Position numbers and translations under genes: made by a program. A stretch of 23,932 nucleotides of DNA. Origin: a bacterium (GTDB taxonomy: Bacteria > Planctomycetota > J058 > JAJDCP01). How positions within the stretch are numbered: the first letter of the stretch is position 1; each line of letters opens with the position of its first letter. The stretch covers positions 1 through 23,932 of the forward strand of contig JAUIEM010000118.1 in the NCBI GenBank assembly GCA_030428695.1, given 5' to 3'. The notes below the pieces were generated by a model. That model ran no database searches. It was given only the letters and a program-made list of their open reading frames with translations, and was not told the origin of the DNA. Below are positions 1 to 8,900 of the stretch, piece by piece.

Positions 1-1325
1 CCCTCGCTGGTCAGCAGCAGGTTGCCCGGCTTGACGTCGCGGTGGACGATGCCGTGCCGCGCGGCGGACCACAGCGCCTCTGCAGCGGTCGCGACGATGG
101 AGGCGGCGATCTCTTCGGGCAGCGGGCCGTGGCGCGCGAGGACCTCGTGCAGGCTCCCGCCGCTCGCGTACTCGATCACGTTGTACTGGTCGCCGTCGCG
201 CTCGAAGGTGTCGTAGATGCGGATGATCGCGGGGTGGTCGAGCAGCGCGAGCACCTGCGCTTCGCGCCGGAAACGCTCCCGCTGGGTGCGCGTGCTGGTG
301 TCGGCGGCCAGCACCTTGACGGCGACATCGCGCTCGAGCACCTCCTGCGTCGCCTGGTACACGACCGCCGTGCCGCCCGCGCCGAGCTTGCGCAGCACGC
401 GCAGCCCGGGCAGCACCGGCAGCGGCTCGTCCTCCTCTCCCGGAGGCGCGTGGAGCGGGCGCGCGAGGTAGCTCGCGATGGTCGACGGGGCGGCGATCTG
501 CAGGCCGAGGGCGTGGGTCTCGAGGAAGCTCACCAGGTCGGGGTCGTAGGGGTTCGCGACGATCAGGCGGCGGTGGCAGCCATCGTCCAGCGGGATGCGG
601 CGCTTCAGCGCGGTGATGGCGGGCGGCAGGAAGCGGAAGTCGACGCTCGCCTCATCGACGTCGGTGACGAGGGGCAGGCCGAGAGCATCCGCGGTCTCCT
701 GGGCCAGGCGGTGCTCCGTCCAGCCGAGGGCCGGGGCCAGCGCGTACAGATCGCCCACGCTGTTGCGGTCGAGGAAGCCCTCGTCGAAGCCGGCGCGCGC
801 CTCGAGCCGGGCGAGCAGCCGGGCGCGGCGGACGAGCAGCGCCGCCGAGGCGGTCCCGTAGCTGCCGCTCGCGCGCGCCTCCGGATCGTCGGGGCGCGGG
901 GTCGGAGGTGGCGTGTGGAGGATCAGGCTGGTCAGGTCCGGTTCCCGCGTCTGGAAGCGCCAGACCGCGAGCTCGATCGCCCGCACGAGGCGCGCGGTGT
1001 CGGTCTCGGGCCGCACGACGAAGTCGTCCGCGCCCGCGGACAGCAGACGCTGCGCGAGGCGGGCGTCCCAGCGGGGGGAAAGCACGATCAGCGGGATGCC
1101 GTGCGGCCCCAGCTCGGCGAGCAGGTCGGCGGCCTTGCCGTCGGGCAGGGCATTGGCCGACAGCACGCAGCGGAAGTCGCCGGCGGCGGTGGCGTGTCGG
1201 GCCTCGCCGAGGGACCGGACGGCGACGATCTCGTAGCGCGGGTCGGCGCGGGAGATGTCGCGGCGCAGGTTCCAGGCGTCCGCTTCCTCCGCGTCGACCA
1301 GGAGGAGGGGGATCGTCTCTTCCAC
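1..1325 (-). CDS. Ser/Thr protein kinase with N-terminal pseudo-receiver and GspE-N-like domain (3' end off window)
   Basis: A Hanks-type Ser/Thr kinase; 441 residues are visible and the C-terminus lies beyond the left edge. Residues about 5-120 form a CheY-like receiver with acidic D11, but the phospho-acceptor position reads A57 (in SANALPDG), the usual Thr is S83 and the usual Lys is R105, so it is probably not phosphorylated. Residues about 165-290 resemble the GspE/MshE N-terminal domain (ALGLPLV near 214, then LIVANPYDPD near 254). The kinase starts near 305: glycine loop GAGGTAVVY (315-323), K337, E355 and HRDVKPGN (428-435, D430 catalytic). The GTG start at 1325 is chosen because GGAGG lies 4 bases upstream; an overlapping ATG in another frame gives only a short ORF. 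The upstream neighbour is a divergent histidine kinase. The output of the missing C-terminal part is unknown; the kinase assignment is secure and the GspE-N call is a sequence-pattern judgement. Confidence 0.9.
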   Translation of the reverse strand, partial: MEETIPLLLVDAEEADAWNLRRDISRADPRYEIVAVRSLGEARHATAAGDFRCVLSANALPDGKAADLLAELGPHGIPLIVLSPRWDARLAQRLLSAGADDFVVRPETDTARLVRAIELAVWRFQTREPDLTSLILHTPPPTPRPDDPEARASGSYGTASAALLVRRARLLARLEARAGFDEGFLDRNSVGDLYALAPALGWTEHRLAQETADALGLPLVTDVDEASVDFRFLPPAITALKRRIPLDDGCHRRLIVANPYDPDLVSFLETHALGLQIAAPSTIASYLARPLHAPPGEEDEPLPVLPGLRVLRKLGAGGTAVVYQATQEVLERDVAVKVLAADTSTRTQRERFRREAQVLALLDHPAIIRIYDTFERDGDQYNVIEYASGGSLHEVLARHGPLPEEIAASIVATAAEALWSAARHGIVHRDVKPGNLLLTSE

Positions 1326-1374
1326 CGGTCCTCCATGCTTCAGCCCCGGGTCGGGATCCGTTTCTCCCCCCTGC

Positions 1375-1403
1375 AGTTTTGTTCTCGCTACTTGTCCCGT
1401 CAA
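1375..1403 (-). promoter_or_regulatory. Candidate sigma70-type promoter for the Ser/Thr kinase
   Basis: On the minus strand, TTGACG (1398-1403) is followed after 17 bases by AAAACT (1375-1380). The -35 box is near consensus and the -10 box is weak. Transcription would start about 40-45 bases before the GTG at 1325. Confidence 0.4.
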
Positions 1404-1492
1404 CTCTATTCTGGTAGAGGCGGAAGGGACGCGAGCTGCGGGTGAGGTGCACGGGCCGGTCCCGGCGCGGCGCCGATCCAGCCCGCTCGGGC

Positions 1493-1520
1493 TTGCGGGC
1501 CGTGACGATTGGTGTACCAT
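1493..1520 (+). promoter_or_regulatory. Candidate sigma70-type promoter for the HAMP-PAS histidine kinase
   Basis: TTGCGG (1493-1498), 16 bases, then TACCAT (1515-1520). The -10 box forms the left end of the 21-bp palindrome, so a dimeric protein bound there would compete with RNA polymerase. The implied leader to the ATG at 1634 is about 105 bases. Both boxes are imperfect. Confidence 0.35.
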
Positions 1521-1535
1521 CAGGGCCTGATGGTA
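1515..1535. promoter_or_regulatory. Perfect 21-bp palindrome, candidate operator
   Basis: The half site TACCATCAGG is repeated exactly in reverse complement around one central base. It lies in the divergent region and overlaps the candidate -10 box of the rightward promoter. The length and perfect symmetry suit an operator for a dimeric helix-turn-helix regulator. It lacks a T-tract, so it is not a typical terminator. No regulator gene is adjacent that would obviously bind it. Confidence 0.5.
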
Positions 1536-1633
1536 GTTGCTGAGATGTCGCAATTGGCGATTCCGATGCTGGATCTGCTGGAAGCAGCGCGCCGTCTGCG
1601 GCGAGGCTCCCTGTCCGCTCCGAGGAGTCGTGC

Positions 1634-3097
1634 ATGACGGGGCGGCGAGGTCGCTTGCGGCGGCGCATCATCGCGTGGGCGGTGAGTCTCGTCGTCGCGC
1701 TCGTCGCTCTGCAGGCCGCGCTGGCGCTCGCTTTGCCCGCTCTCGGCGGCGCCGGCTGGCGCGCCGCCCTGCTCTGCGTCCTCGGTCTCGTCCTCGGGCT
1801 GCTCTGGGGGATCCTCCTCGCCCGGCAGCTGGCCCGGCCGCTCGACACGCTCGCCGCCAGCGCGCGTGCGCTCGGCAGCGGCGACCTCGCGCACCGCGTC
1901 CCCGCCACGTCGGACCCCACGGGCCTGGCGGACGCGCTCAACGCGATGGCGGAAGGCCTGGAGCGCGAGCGCGCCCGCCTCGAGAGCGCGCGCGACGCGG
2001 CCGCCGAGCTGTACGATGGTCTGCCGGATCCCAGCTGCGTGATCGATGCCGACAGCGAGCTGGTGCTCCGGTGCAACCGGGCGCTCTGCGAGCTGCTCGG
2101 GAAGAGCCGCGAGGCGGTGCTCGGCGCCCCGGCGCGCGAGCTCTTCCCGGAAGACTCCCATGACGAGGCGCGGCGCGTGCTCGAGGCGTGCCTCGCCAGA
2201 GGCGTCGCCGAGCGGGTCAGCCTGGCCGTGCGGGCGTTGGATGGCAGCCTGCGGGAGGTCGCCGTCGGTCTCGTCCCGGTCCGTGATCCGACGGGCAGGG
2301 TCGGCCAGCTGCGCTCGACCTGGTGGGAGATCGGCGGGCTCGTCGCCGACCGCCGCGCGCTGCAGCGCGCGAAGGACCAGCTCGAGCTGGCGTTGCGGAA
2401 CCGGACCCGTGAGCTCGAGGCCGCCCGGCGCGAGCTGCAGCGCTTTGCGAGCGTCGCCTCGCACGACCTGCGCGCTCCCCTCCGCGCCGTCTCCTCCTTC
2501 TGCGAGCTGCTCGAGGCCGAGTACAGTCCCCAGCTCGACGACGACGCGCGCCAGTACATCCGCTTCGCCGTCGAGGGCGCGCGCGGCATGGGTCGCCTGA
2601 TCGACGACCTGCTCGCCTTCGCGCGGGCCGGCCAGAATCCCCCGCAGCGCGAGGACTGCGACGTCGCGGCGGTCGTCTCCAGGCTGCGCGGAGAGCTGCG
2701 GGAGCGGCTGGCCGAGAGCGGCGCAGAGATCAGCCACGGAGCGCTGCCTTCCGTGCGCGCCGACCCGGAGATGCTCGCGCTGATCCTGCGCCATATGTTC
2801 GGGAACGCCTTGCGCTACCGATCCCCCGCCCGGCCACCGCGCATCGAGCTCGGCGTCGAGGACGCGGGGGGGCTCTGGCGCTTTCGGGTCGAGGACAACG
2901 GGCAGGGCATCGTCGAGGAGGACCTCCTGCGCATCTTCCAACCCTTCATCCGCGGTCGGAACCGAGCGGCGGACAAGGGCGCCGGGCTGGGGCTGGCGAT
3001 CTGCCAGCGACTGGTCGAGCTCCACGGCGGAACGATCGCCGTCAGCTCTGTCAGGGACGAGGGCAGCGTCTTCACCTTCAGCGTCGCGCAGGCGTAG
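1634..3097 (+). CDS. Membrane HAMP-PAS sensor histidine kinase
   Basis: A 487-residue sensor kinase that should autophosphorylate on His and pass phosphate to a response regulator. It has two membrane helices (about 11-35 and 44-64) with almost no periplasmic loop between them, a HAMP linker (about 60-115), a PAS-like domain (about 122-235), a coiled coil (238-268) and a HisKA/HATPase core. H277 in ASHDLRAPLR is the phospho-acceptor; the N box has N391 in GNALRYR; DNGQGI is at 421-426 and GAGLGL at 449-454. GAGGAG lies about 8 bases before the ATG. The near-absent sensor loop suggests that the signal is sensed in the membrane or by the PAS domain. There is no receiver domain, so a separate regulator is needed; the Rcp1-like protein at 5495 is the nearest candidate. 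The gene is convergent with the next kinase, 5 bases away. Confidence 0.93.
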   Translation: MTGRRGRLRRRIIAWAVSLVVALVALQAALALALPALGGAGWRAALLCVLGLVLGLLWGILLARQLARPLDTLAASARALGSGDLAHRVPATSDPTGLADALNAMAEGLERERARLESARDAAAELYDGLPDPSCVIDADSELVLRCNRALCELLGKSREAVLGAPARELFPEDSHDEARRVLEACLARGVAERVSLAVRALDGSLREVAVGLVPVRDPTGRVGQLRSTWWEIGGLVADRRALQRAKDQLELALRNRTRELEAARRELQRFASVASHDLRAPLRAVSSFCELLEAEYSPQLDDDARQYIRFAVEGARGMGRLIDDLLAFARAGQNPPQREDCDVAAVVSRLRGELRERLAESGAEISHGALPSVRADPEMLALILRHMFGNALRYRSPARPPRIELGVEDAGGLWRFRVEDNGQGIVEEDLLRIFQPFIRGRNRAADKGAGLGLAICQRLVELHGGTIAVSSVRDEGSVFTFSVAQA

Positions 3098-3102
3098 CCA
3101 AG

Positions 3103-5103
3103 CTAGCCGAGCGGGAGGGTCACCCGGAACACGGAACCCTGCCCAGATTGGGACTCCGCGGCGATGCTTCCGCCGTGGCGCTCGACGACGCGCTTGCACA
3201 TCGCGAGGCCGAGGCCCGTCCCGCCGGTGCGCTGGGGCTCCAGCCGCGCGAACGGGGCGAAGACGTGGTCGGCGCGCTCCTGCGGAAAGCCGACCCCGTT
3301 GTCGCGCACGCGCAGCACGCCGTACCGTCCGTCCCTCGTGTAGCGGACCTCGACGCGGGGCGGCACGCCATCGCGGCGGAACTTCAGGGCGTTGCCGACC
3401 AGGTTCTGGAACAGCAGGACCAGCGACGGATGGGGCACGGCGAGGCGCGGCAGCGGGTCGCGGACGATCTCGCCGGCGCAGTCGTCGATGTCGGGCGCGA
3501 GGTTCTGCAGGGCCTCGTCGAGGGCGCGTTCGGCGTCGCACCCGGGCCGCTCGGTCTGGGCGTCGGTTGTCGAGAGCTCGAGCAGGCCGCCGAGCATCAC
3601 CGCCATGCGCTCGGCGGTCTCGGCGATGCGGGCGAGGAAAGCCTGGCCTTCGTCGTCGAGGACGTCGCGCCGCTCGTTTAGCAACGAGGCGCTGCTCGCG
3701 ATGGTGCGCAGGGGGGCGCGGAGGTCGTGGGCGACCGCCTGGGAGAACATCGTCAGGTCCTGGTGGGACTGCATCAGCCGCCAGCGAGCGAGCGTGTGGG
3801 TGAGGACGTGGGCCAGGCGCGAGGCCGCTCCGACCGCGTCGCGCTCCCACTTCGCGTGCTGGGGCTCCGTGCGGGTCCAGAGCAGCCACTCGTCGCCGTC
3901 ATCGTCGAGAGGACGGGCGATCACGGCGGCGGCCGCGGGGGTCTCGGCGCCGAGCGACGCGCCGAGGTCATCGCTGACCCAGGTGCCGTCCGGCGCCTTC
4001 TCGCGCAGCCGGGCGAGCAGCCGCTGCAGCTCGTCGTCGGCAGGAAGGCGGCCGAGCCGCAGGGTGCGCGCGGAGGTGACGACGGCCAGCCCGTCGGCGC
4101 CGGCGATATGCAGCGCGTCCGCCTGCCCGGCCAGCCAGGCGAGCGGCTCGCTGCCCCCCGCCACGGCCGTCTCGAGCCGGGTGAGCAGCGCCTCGAGGCG
4201 CCCGGAGTGCACGCGATGGGCGGCGCTGCGCAGGGCCTCGATGCGCAGGGCCACCGTGCCGAGGAAGGAGGTCCCGAGCACGCGCAGGGTGGGTGGCGGG
4301 ACGCGAGGACTCTCGTGCAGGCAGATGATCTGCCCCCAGGCCCTGCCGTCGACCTCGAGGGGGATCGTCAGCACCGCGCGGACGCCGCAGGCCGCGAGCG
4401 CCCTGCGTTGCGCACGTGTAGTGCCGGGGAGGGCACGCACCTGCCGTGCGCGGCGCTGGTCGGCGTCGCTGGCCCAGCGCAGTGTCGGCGGGGCGCAGGT
4501 GACGTCCGGGATCGACCGCCAGCAGGGGGCCTGGTCCGTGGCGAGGGCGAGGACCGCCGCGGCCGCGGCGCCGTCGCTGCTGGGCTGCGGCGCTTCGGCC
4601 AGAATGGAGCCGCAGGCGAGCCGTTGCACGAGCACCCGGTCGAAGCCGAGCAGGGATGTCAGGATCTCTGCCGTCGTCGCGGCCACGCTCTCTACGCAGC
4701 GGGCGCTCCGCAGCGCGCGAACCCCGGACTGGACGACGTGGCTCGCGTGGACCAGGTCGGCGGGCGTCGGCGCGAGCTCGAGCTCGACGGCGATGTGCGG
4801 TCCCCGCCGGTGGGCGGAGAGCAGGGCCGTGTGGCCGGCGACCGGGGTCTGTGTGGCGTAGCGCAGGAAGCCGCCGTCGGCGAGCGCGTGCTCGACGAGC
4901 TCGGCGCCCTCCGACCCGAGCGCCTCGGCGAGGGAGGCACCGAGCAGCTCCCGCTCCGTGTCGCGGAAGTAGCGGGAGAAACCATCACTGACCGCACACA
5001 CCGTCCGGCGCCCATCTTCACGGCACATCAGGAGCGCTTCGCGGGTCGCGCCCGTCGTCCTGGCAGCACCCTCGGACGGAGGGTCTTCGATATGCGCGGT
5101 CAT
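3103..5103 (-). CDS. Phytochrome-like histidine kinase with degenerate chromophore site
   Basis: 666 residues with bacteriophytochrome order: PAS (about 20-110), GAF (about 122-290), PHY (about 300-420), HisKA/HATPase (450-666). The GAF end (GVRAVLTIPLEVDGRAWGQI, 240-259) and PHY strand EWLLWTRTE (405-413) are typical of phytochromes. Bilin contacts look lost: the PASDIP motif is reduced to PSSDGA, the residues before GVRA lack the Cys-His pair, the IQPHG stretch is absent, and the PRxSF tongue of PHY is missing. The catalytic core is intact: H459 in AHDLRAPLR, N571, DNGVGF 601-606, GGTGLGLA 627-634. The start is uncertain. ATG 5103 is preferred because sequence upstream is much less GC-rich; ATG 5184 (GAGAAG six bases upstream) would add 27 residues including one Cys. 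It is divergent from an Rcp1-like regulator, the usual partner of phytochromes. Confidence 0.88.
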   Translation of the reverse strand: MTAHIEDPPSEGAARTTGATREALLMCREDGRRTVCAVSDGFSRYFRDTERELLGASLAEALGSEGAELVEHALADGGFLRYATQTPVAGHTALLSAHRRGPHIAVELELAPTPADLVHASHVVQSGVRALRSARCVESVAATTAEILTSLLGFDRVLVQRLACGSILAEAPQPSSDGAAAAAVLALATDQAPCWRSIPDVTCAPPTLRWASDADQRRARQVRALPGTTRAQRRALAACGVRAVLTIPLEVDGRAWGQIICLHESPRVPPPTLRVLGTSFLGTVALRIEALRSAAHRVHSGRLEALLTRLETAVAGGSEPLAWLAGQADALHIAGADGLAVVTSARTLRLGRLPADDELQRLLARLREKAPDGTWVSDDLGASLGAETPAAAAVIARPLDDDGDEWLLWTRTEPQHAKWERDAVGAASRLAHVLTHTLARWRLMQSHQDLTMFSQAVAHDLRAPLRTIASSASLLNERRDVLDDEGQAFLARIAETAERMAVMLGGLLELSTTDAQTERPGCDAERALDEALQNLAPDIDDCAGEIVRDPLPRLAVPHPSLVLLFQNLVGNALKFRRDGVPPRVEVRYTRDGRYGVLRVRDNGVGFPQERADHVFAPFARLEPQRTGGTGLGLAMCKRVVERHGGSIAAESQSGQGSVFRVTLPLG

Positions 5104-5153
5104 CTGGCAGCCATCAACCTGTCGGAAGGCGCGTACAACTTTTGCACCTTGTT

Positions 5154-5179
5154 GGGCTTTGGCAATTCGGGCTTGGCAA
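5154..5179. repeat. Short tandem direct repeat upstream of the phytochrome-like kinase
   Basis: GGGCTTTGGCAA (5154-5165) and GGGCTTGGCAA (5169-5179) are near-identical and start 15 bases apart in the low-GC patch. Tandem sites of this kind could be bound by a regulator, but the repeat would be coding if the longer start of the kinase is right. Confidence 0.35.
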
Positions 5180-5402
5180 AGCATAAACAACTTCTCAACA
5201 GAGTACGCGGCCGCCTGCGCTCCGTCAAAGAGCAGCCTCCAAACTTCTTCGCCGGTGGGCCCTCAGGGCAATCGCGGGGCGGGTCGGCGAGCACGCCTGT
5301 GTCGACGGTTTTGCGGCGTCTTCTGTCGAGCTTCCCGGCAAGATCGGGTTGCGTCGCCCGGAAGCGTCCACCACGAGACCCTTGCGCATCATGACATTCG
5401 AC

Positions 5403-5430
5403 TTCGGAATCGGTGAGATGGTTCTATAGT
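5403..5430 (+). promoter_or_regulatory. Candidate sigma70-type promoter for the response regulator
   Basis: TTCGGA (5403-5408), 16 bases, then TATAGT (5425-5430). The -10 match is good and the -35 match moderate. The leader to ATG 5495 would be about 58 bases. This placement argues against the in-frame GTG at 5429 as start, because it lies inside the -10 box. Confidence 0.45.
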
Positions 5431-5494
5431 GGAAGCTGCGGGTTGTGTCCCCTGGCAAGCGTTTCGCGTGGAGGCTGCCCGCACTGGAGGTTCC

Positions 5495-5905
5495 ATGGTC
5501 GAGATCACGGGTGACGGCCCGATCTTCATGGTCGACGACAACCTGTTCGACTTCAAGATCGCGGCGATCTACCACGCCCGCTCGCGGCTGACCAACGAGC
5601 TCCGCCACCTGCCGTCGGGCGAGGCCCTGCTCGAGTATCTGGAGCAGGTCGAGAAGGGCAGCGTGCCGATGCCCGCCCTGGTCCTGCTCGACATCAACAT
5701 GCCCGGCATGTCGGGCTTCGACACCTTGAAGGCGGTCCGCGAACGAGAGCCCTTCCGGGAGCTTCCGATCATCACGATGCTGACGACCTCGTCCCGTGAG
5801 TCGGAGCGCGAGCTCGCCTTGCGCCTCGGCGCCGACGGCTTCACGACCAAGCCCCTCGACGGGCGACCCTACCTCGACTTCTTCAACGCCCTCGCTCCGG
5901 ACTGA
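5495..5905 (+). CDS. Single-domain response regulator, Rcp1-type
   Basis: A 136-residue receiver without an output domain. Visible landmarks are the acidic pair in FMVDDN, the phospho-acceptor Asp in LLDINMPGMSG, the conserved Thr in MLTTSS and the Lys in TTKPLDG. The Asp pair followed by N-L-F-D, the long loop before the third strand, and the TTSS motif match Rcp1-type regulators, which are normally paired with phytochromes and related HDLRAPLR-type kinases. The ATG at 5495 has GGAGG four bases upstream; a longer in-frame GTG start (5429) sits in the promoter. Both histidine kinases in this window lack receivers and are plausible donors. As the protein has no DNA-binding part, it must act by contacting another protein or by relaying phosphate. 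Confidence 0.92.
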   Translation: MVEITGDGPIFMVDDNLFDFKIAAIYHARSRLTNELRHLPSGEALLEYLEQVEKGSVPMPALVLLDINMPGMSGFDTLKAVREREPFRELPIITMLTTSSRESERELALRLGADGFTTKPLDGRPYLDFFNALAPD

Positions 5906-5921
5906 TCCCCCGCCAGCGGCG

Positions 5922-5950
5922 TTGATGCACGGCGCCAGCCGTCCTACAGT
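5922..5950 (+). promoter_or_regulatory. Candidate sigma70-type promoter for the amidohydrolase
   Basis: TTGATG (5922-5927), 17 bases, then TACAGT (5945-5950). Spacing is ideal and both boxes are reasonable. The leader to the ATG at 5978 would be about 20 bases and contains GGAGG (5966-5970). Confidence 0.5.
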
Positions 5951-5977
5951 GGCACCTCGAGCCCCGGAGGTACCGCG

Positions 5978-8900
5978 ATGCGTGTCCTGTGCATGCTGTC
6001 CGTCCTGTCCGCCGTCACCCTGGCCCAGACCGAAGACTGGGACGTGCAGGCCCCGCCCCTGCCCCTGCGCACGCTGGAGTTCAGCGTCAGCGAGGGGACC
6101 TGGATCAGCTGCGACGTCCATCCCGACGGCAGCGAGCTGGTTTTCGACCTGCTCGGCGACATCTACGTCCTGCCCCTCGAGGGCGGCGAGGCGCGCTGCA
6201 TCCGCGCGGGCCTGCAATGGGACATCCAGCCGCGCTACTCCCCGGACGGGCGCCTGATCGCCTACACCAGCGATCAGGGCGGCGGGGACAATATCTGGGT
6301 GATGGAGCGGGACGGAAGCGACCCGCGCGCGGTCAGCGACGAGCGCTTCCGCCTGCTCAACAATCCCGGCTGGTCCCCGGACGGCCGCTACCTCGTCGCG
6401 CGCAAGCACTTCACGAGCCGGCGCTCCCTCGGGGCCGGGGAGATGTGGATGTACCCGTTCGGCGGCGGCCCGGGGCTGCAGCTGACGACCCGGAAGAACG
6501 ACCAGCAGGATGCCGGCGAGCCAGTGTTCTCCCCGGACGGCCGCTTCCTCTACTGGAGCGAGGACGTCTCCGGTGGCGACACCTTCGAGTACAACAAGGA
6601 CCCGAACGGCGCCCTCTACGCGATCTTCCGCAAGGACCTCGAGAGCGGGGAGATCCGCCGCCTCGTCGCCGGGCTGGGCGGCGCCGTGCGGCCCCAGCCG
6701 TCGCCGGACGGGCGCTGGCTCGCCTACGTGCGGCGGGTGCGCAACAAGAGCGTGCTGATGCGCCTCGATCTCGAGAGCGGGGAGAGCGTCGCGCTGTTCG
6801 ACGGGCTGTCGAAGGATGCCCAGGAGACCTGGGCGATCTTTGGCGTCCACCCCGGCTTCGGCTGGACCCCGGACAGCCGCGCGCTGGTCTTCTCGGCCCA
6901 GGGGCGGCTCTGGAAGCTCGGGGTCGACGGGGGAACCCCCGCGGAGATCCCCTTCCACGCCACCGTCCGCCAGCAGCTCGTCGAGACCCTGCGCCAGCCC
7001 CAGGCCATCGATGCCGAGACCCGCGCCGTCAAGGTGTGCCGGGGGCCCGTGCTCGCGCCAGACGCGGGCCGGGTGGTGTTCGAGGCGCTCGGGCGGCTGT
7101 GGGAGCGGAGGCTCCCGGACGGCGAACCGGTCGCGCTGACCGGGCGCGACAGCTTCGCCTCCTCGCCGAGCTTCGCTCCGTCCGGTGCGCTGGCCTGGAC
7201 CAGCTGGCACGACACCGAGGGGGGCCGCGTCTGGCTGCGCGCCGGGGACGAGACCCGCGCCCTGGTCGACGCTCCCGGCGCCTACCTCGAGCCGCGCTTC
7301 TCGCCGGACGGGCGTTGGCTCGTGTACCGCAAGCTCGGCGGCGACCGGGTGCGGGGCAGCGCCTTCGCCCACGAGCCGGGCATCTACCTCGTCGCGGTCG
7401 AGGGCGGCGCGCCGGCCCTGGTCTCGCGCAGCGGGCGCCGGCCGCGCTTCGCGCCGGACGGCGAGCGGGTGTTGTACGAGACGATGGTCGACGGCCAGGC
7501 GGCGCTCGTCAGCGTCAACCGCGACGGGCTCGACCGCCGGGTGCTCGCGACCTCGCGCGATGCGACCGCCTTCGAGCTGTCGCCGGACGGGCGCTGGCTC
7601 GCCTTCCGGGAGCTGTGGAACGCCTACGTCTGTCCCTTCCCGCGCACCGGCGAGGCGCTCGCGGTCGGGCCGGGGATGCGGAACCTGCCGGTCGCGCGGC
7701 TGTCCCGCGACGCCGGGGACGACCTGCGCTTCACCGAGGACTCCCGGCGCGTGACCTGGGGCCTGGCCGACAGCTTCCACGTCGCGACGCTCGACGCGCT
7801 GTTTCCGGCGCCTTTCGGCGCGGGCGCGCTGCCGGAGGAACCCTGGACGAACGCCGGCCAGGCCTACCGGCTGGGCTTCGAGGTTCCCTGTGACCGGCCG
7901 ACCGGCAGCCTGTGGCTGCGCGGCGGGCGGGTGATCACGATGCGCGGCGACGAGGTGCTCGAGGACGGGGTGGTTCACGTCGAGGGCCGGCGCATCGCGG
8001 GAGTCTACACGGCGGACGCGGCGCCGGCCGTGCCGGAGGGGGCGACGGTGCTCGACCTCGAGGGCCGCGCGCTGATGCCGGGGCTGATCGACGTGCACGC
8101 CCACATCCGCCACGGCGGGGACGGCCTGCTCCCGCAGCAGAACTGGATGCACCTCGCCAACCTGTCCTTCGGGGTGACGACGACCCACGACCCGAGCAAC
8201 GACACGCGCACGACCTTCGCCGCGGCCGAGCTGCAGGCGACCGGCGCGATCCTCGGGCCGCGCATCTTCAGCACCGGCACGATCCTGTACGGGGCTGACG
8301 GCAACTTCCGCGCGGAGATCGACAGCCTCGAGGACGCGCGCTCCCACATCCGCCGCACCGCCGCCTTCGGGGCCTTCTCGGTCAAGAGCTACAACCAGCC
8401 CCGGCGCGACCAGCGCCAGCAGGTGCTCGTCGCCGCGCGGGAGCTCGGGGTGATGGTGATGCCGGAGGGCGGCTCGACGCTCCAGCACAACCTCAACCAG
8501 ATCGCAGACGGGCACACCACCCTCGAGCACAACCTCGCGGTCGCGCCGCTGTACGAAGATGTCCTGACGCTGTTCAGCGAGAGCGGCACCGCCTACACGC
8601 CGACGCTGGTCGTGTGCTACGGCGGGCCGTCGGGCGAGTACTGGTTCTACCAGCACCAGGAGGTGTTCAACCACACCCGGCTGTTGCGCTGGATGCCGCG
8701 CTCCTTCCTCGACCAGCGGGCCCGCCGGCGGACGATGCTGCCGGAGGAGGAGTTCCACCACAAGACGGTCGCCGCGGCCGCCGCCGAGCTCGCCCGCCGC
8801 GGCACCCTGGTCGAGGTCGGCGGCCACGGCCAGCTCCAGGGCCTCGCCGCCCACTGGGAGATGCGGGCCCTCGCCCAGGGCGGCATGGCGCCGCACGACG

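Larger units (their letters stand above)
1326..1633. other. Divergent intergenic region between two kinases
   Basis: This 308-base gap separates the two divergent signalling genes. It contains a candidate promoter facing each way and a perfect 21-bp palindrome, listed separately. A short GC-rich inverted repeat (AGCCCG/CGGGCT, 1480-1493) also lies here. No convincing small ORF with a ribosome binding site was seen. Confidence 0.6.
5104..5494. other. Divergent intergenic region with a low-GC patch
   Basis: This 391-base gap lies between the phytochrome-like kinase and the response regulator. Bases 5104-5190 are clearly less GC-rich than their surroundings and contain a direct repeat. A candidate rightward promoter lies at 5403-5430. 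Bases 5191-5400 show nothing recognisable. If the kinase starts at 5184 instead of 5103, the low-GC patch is coding. Confidence 0.5.

Noticed and set aside
42..1445. Plus-strand frame of 467 codons over the Ser/Thr kinase
   Set aside because: The minus strand carries all kinase motifs including HRDVKPGN; the plus frame has no recognisable domain.
652..2589. Minus-strand frame of 645 codons crossing the divergent promoter region
   Set aside because: It spans two oppositely oriented real genes and the palindrome; the product is Arg/Ser-rich without motifs.
6500..7620. DNA-level repeat TCGCCGGACGGGCG inside the amidohydrolase
   Set aside because: It simply encodes the recurring SPDGR motif of propeller blades and is not a mobile or regulatory repeat.
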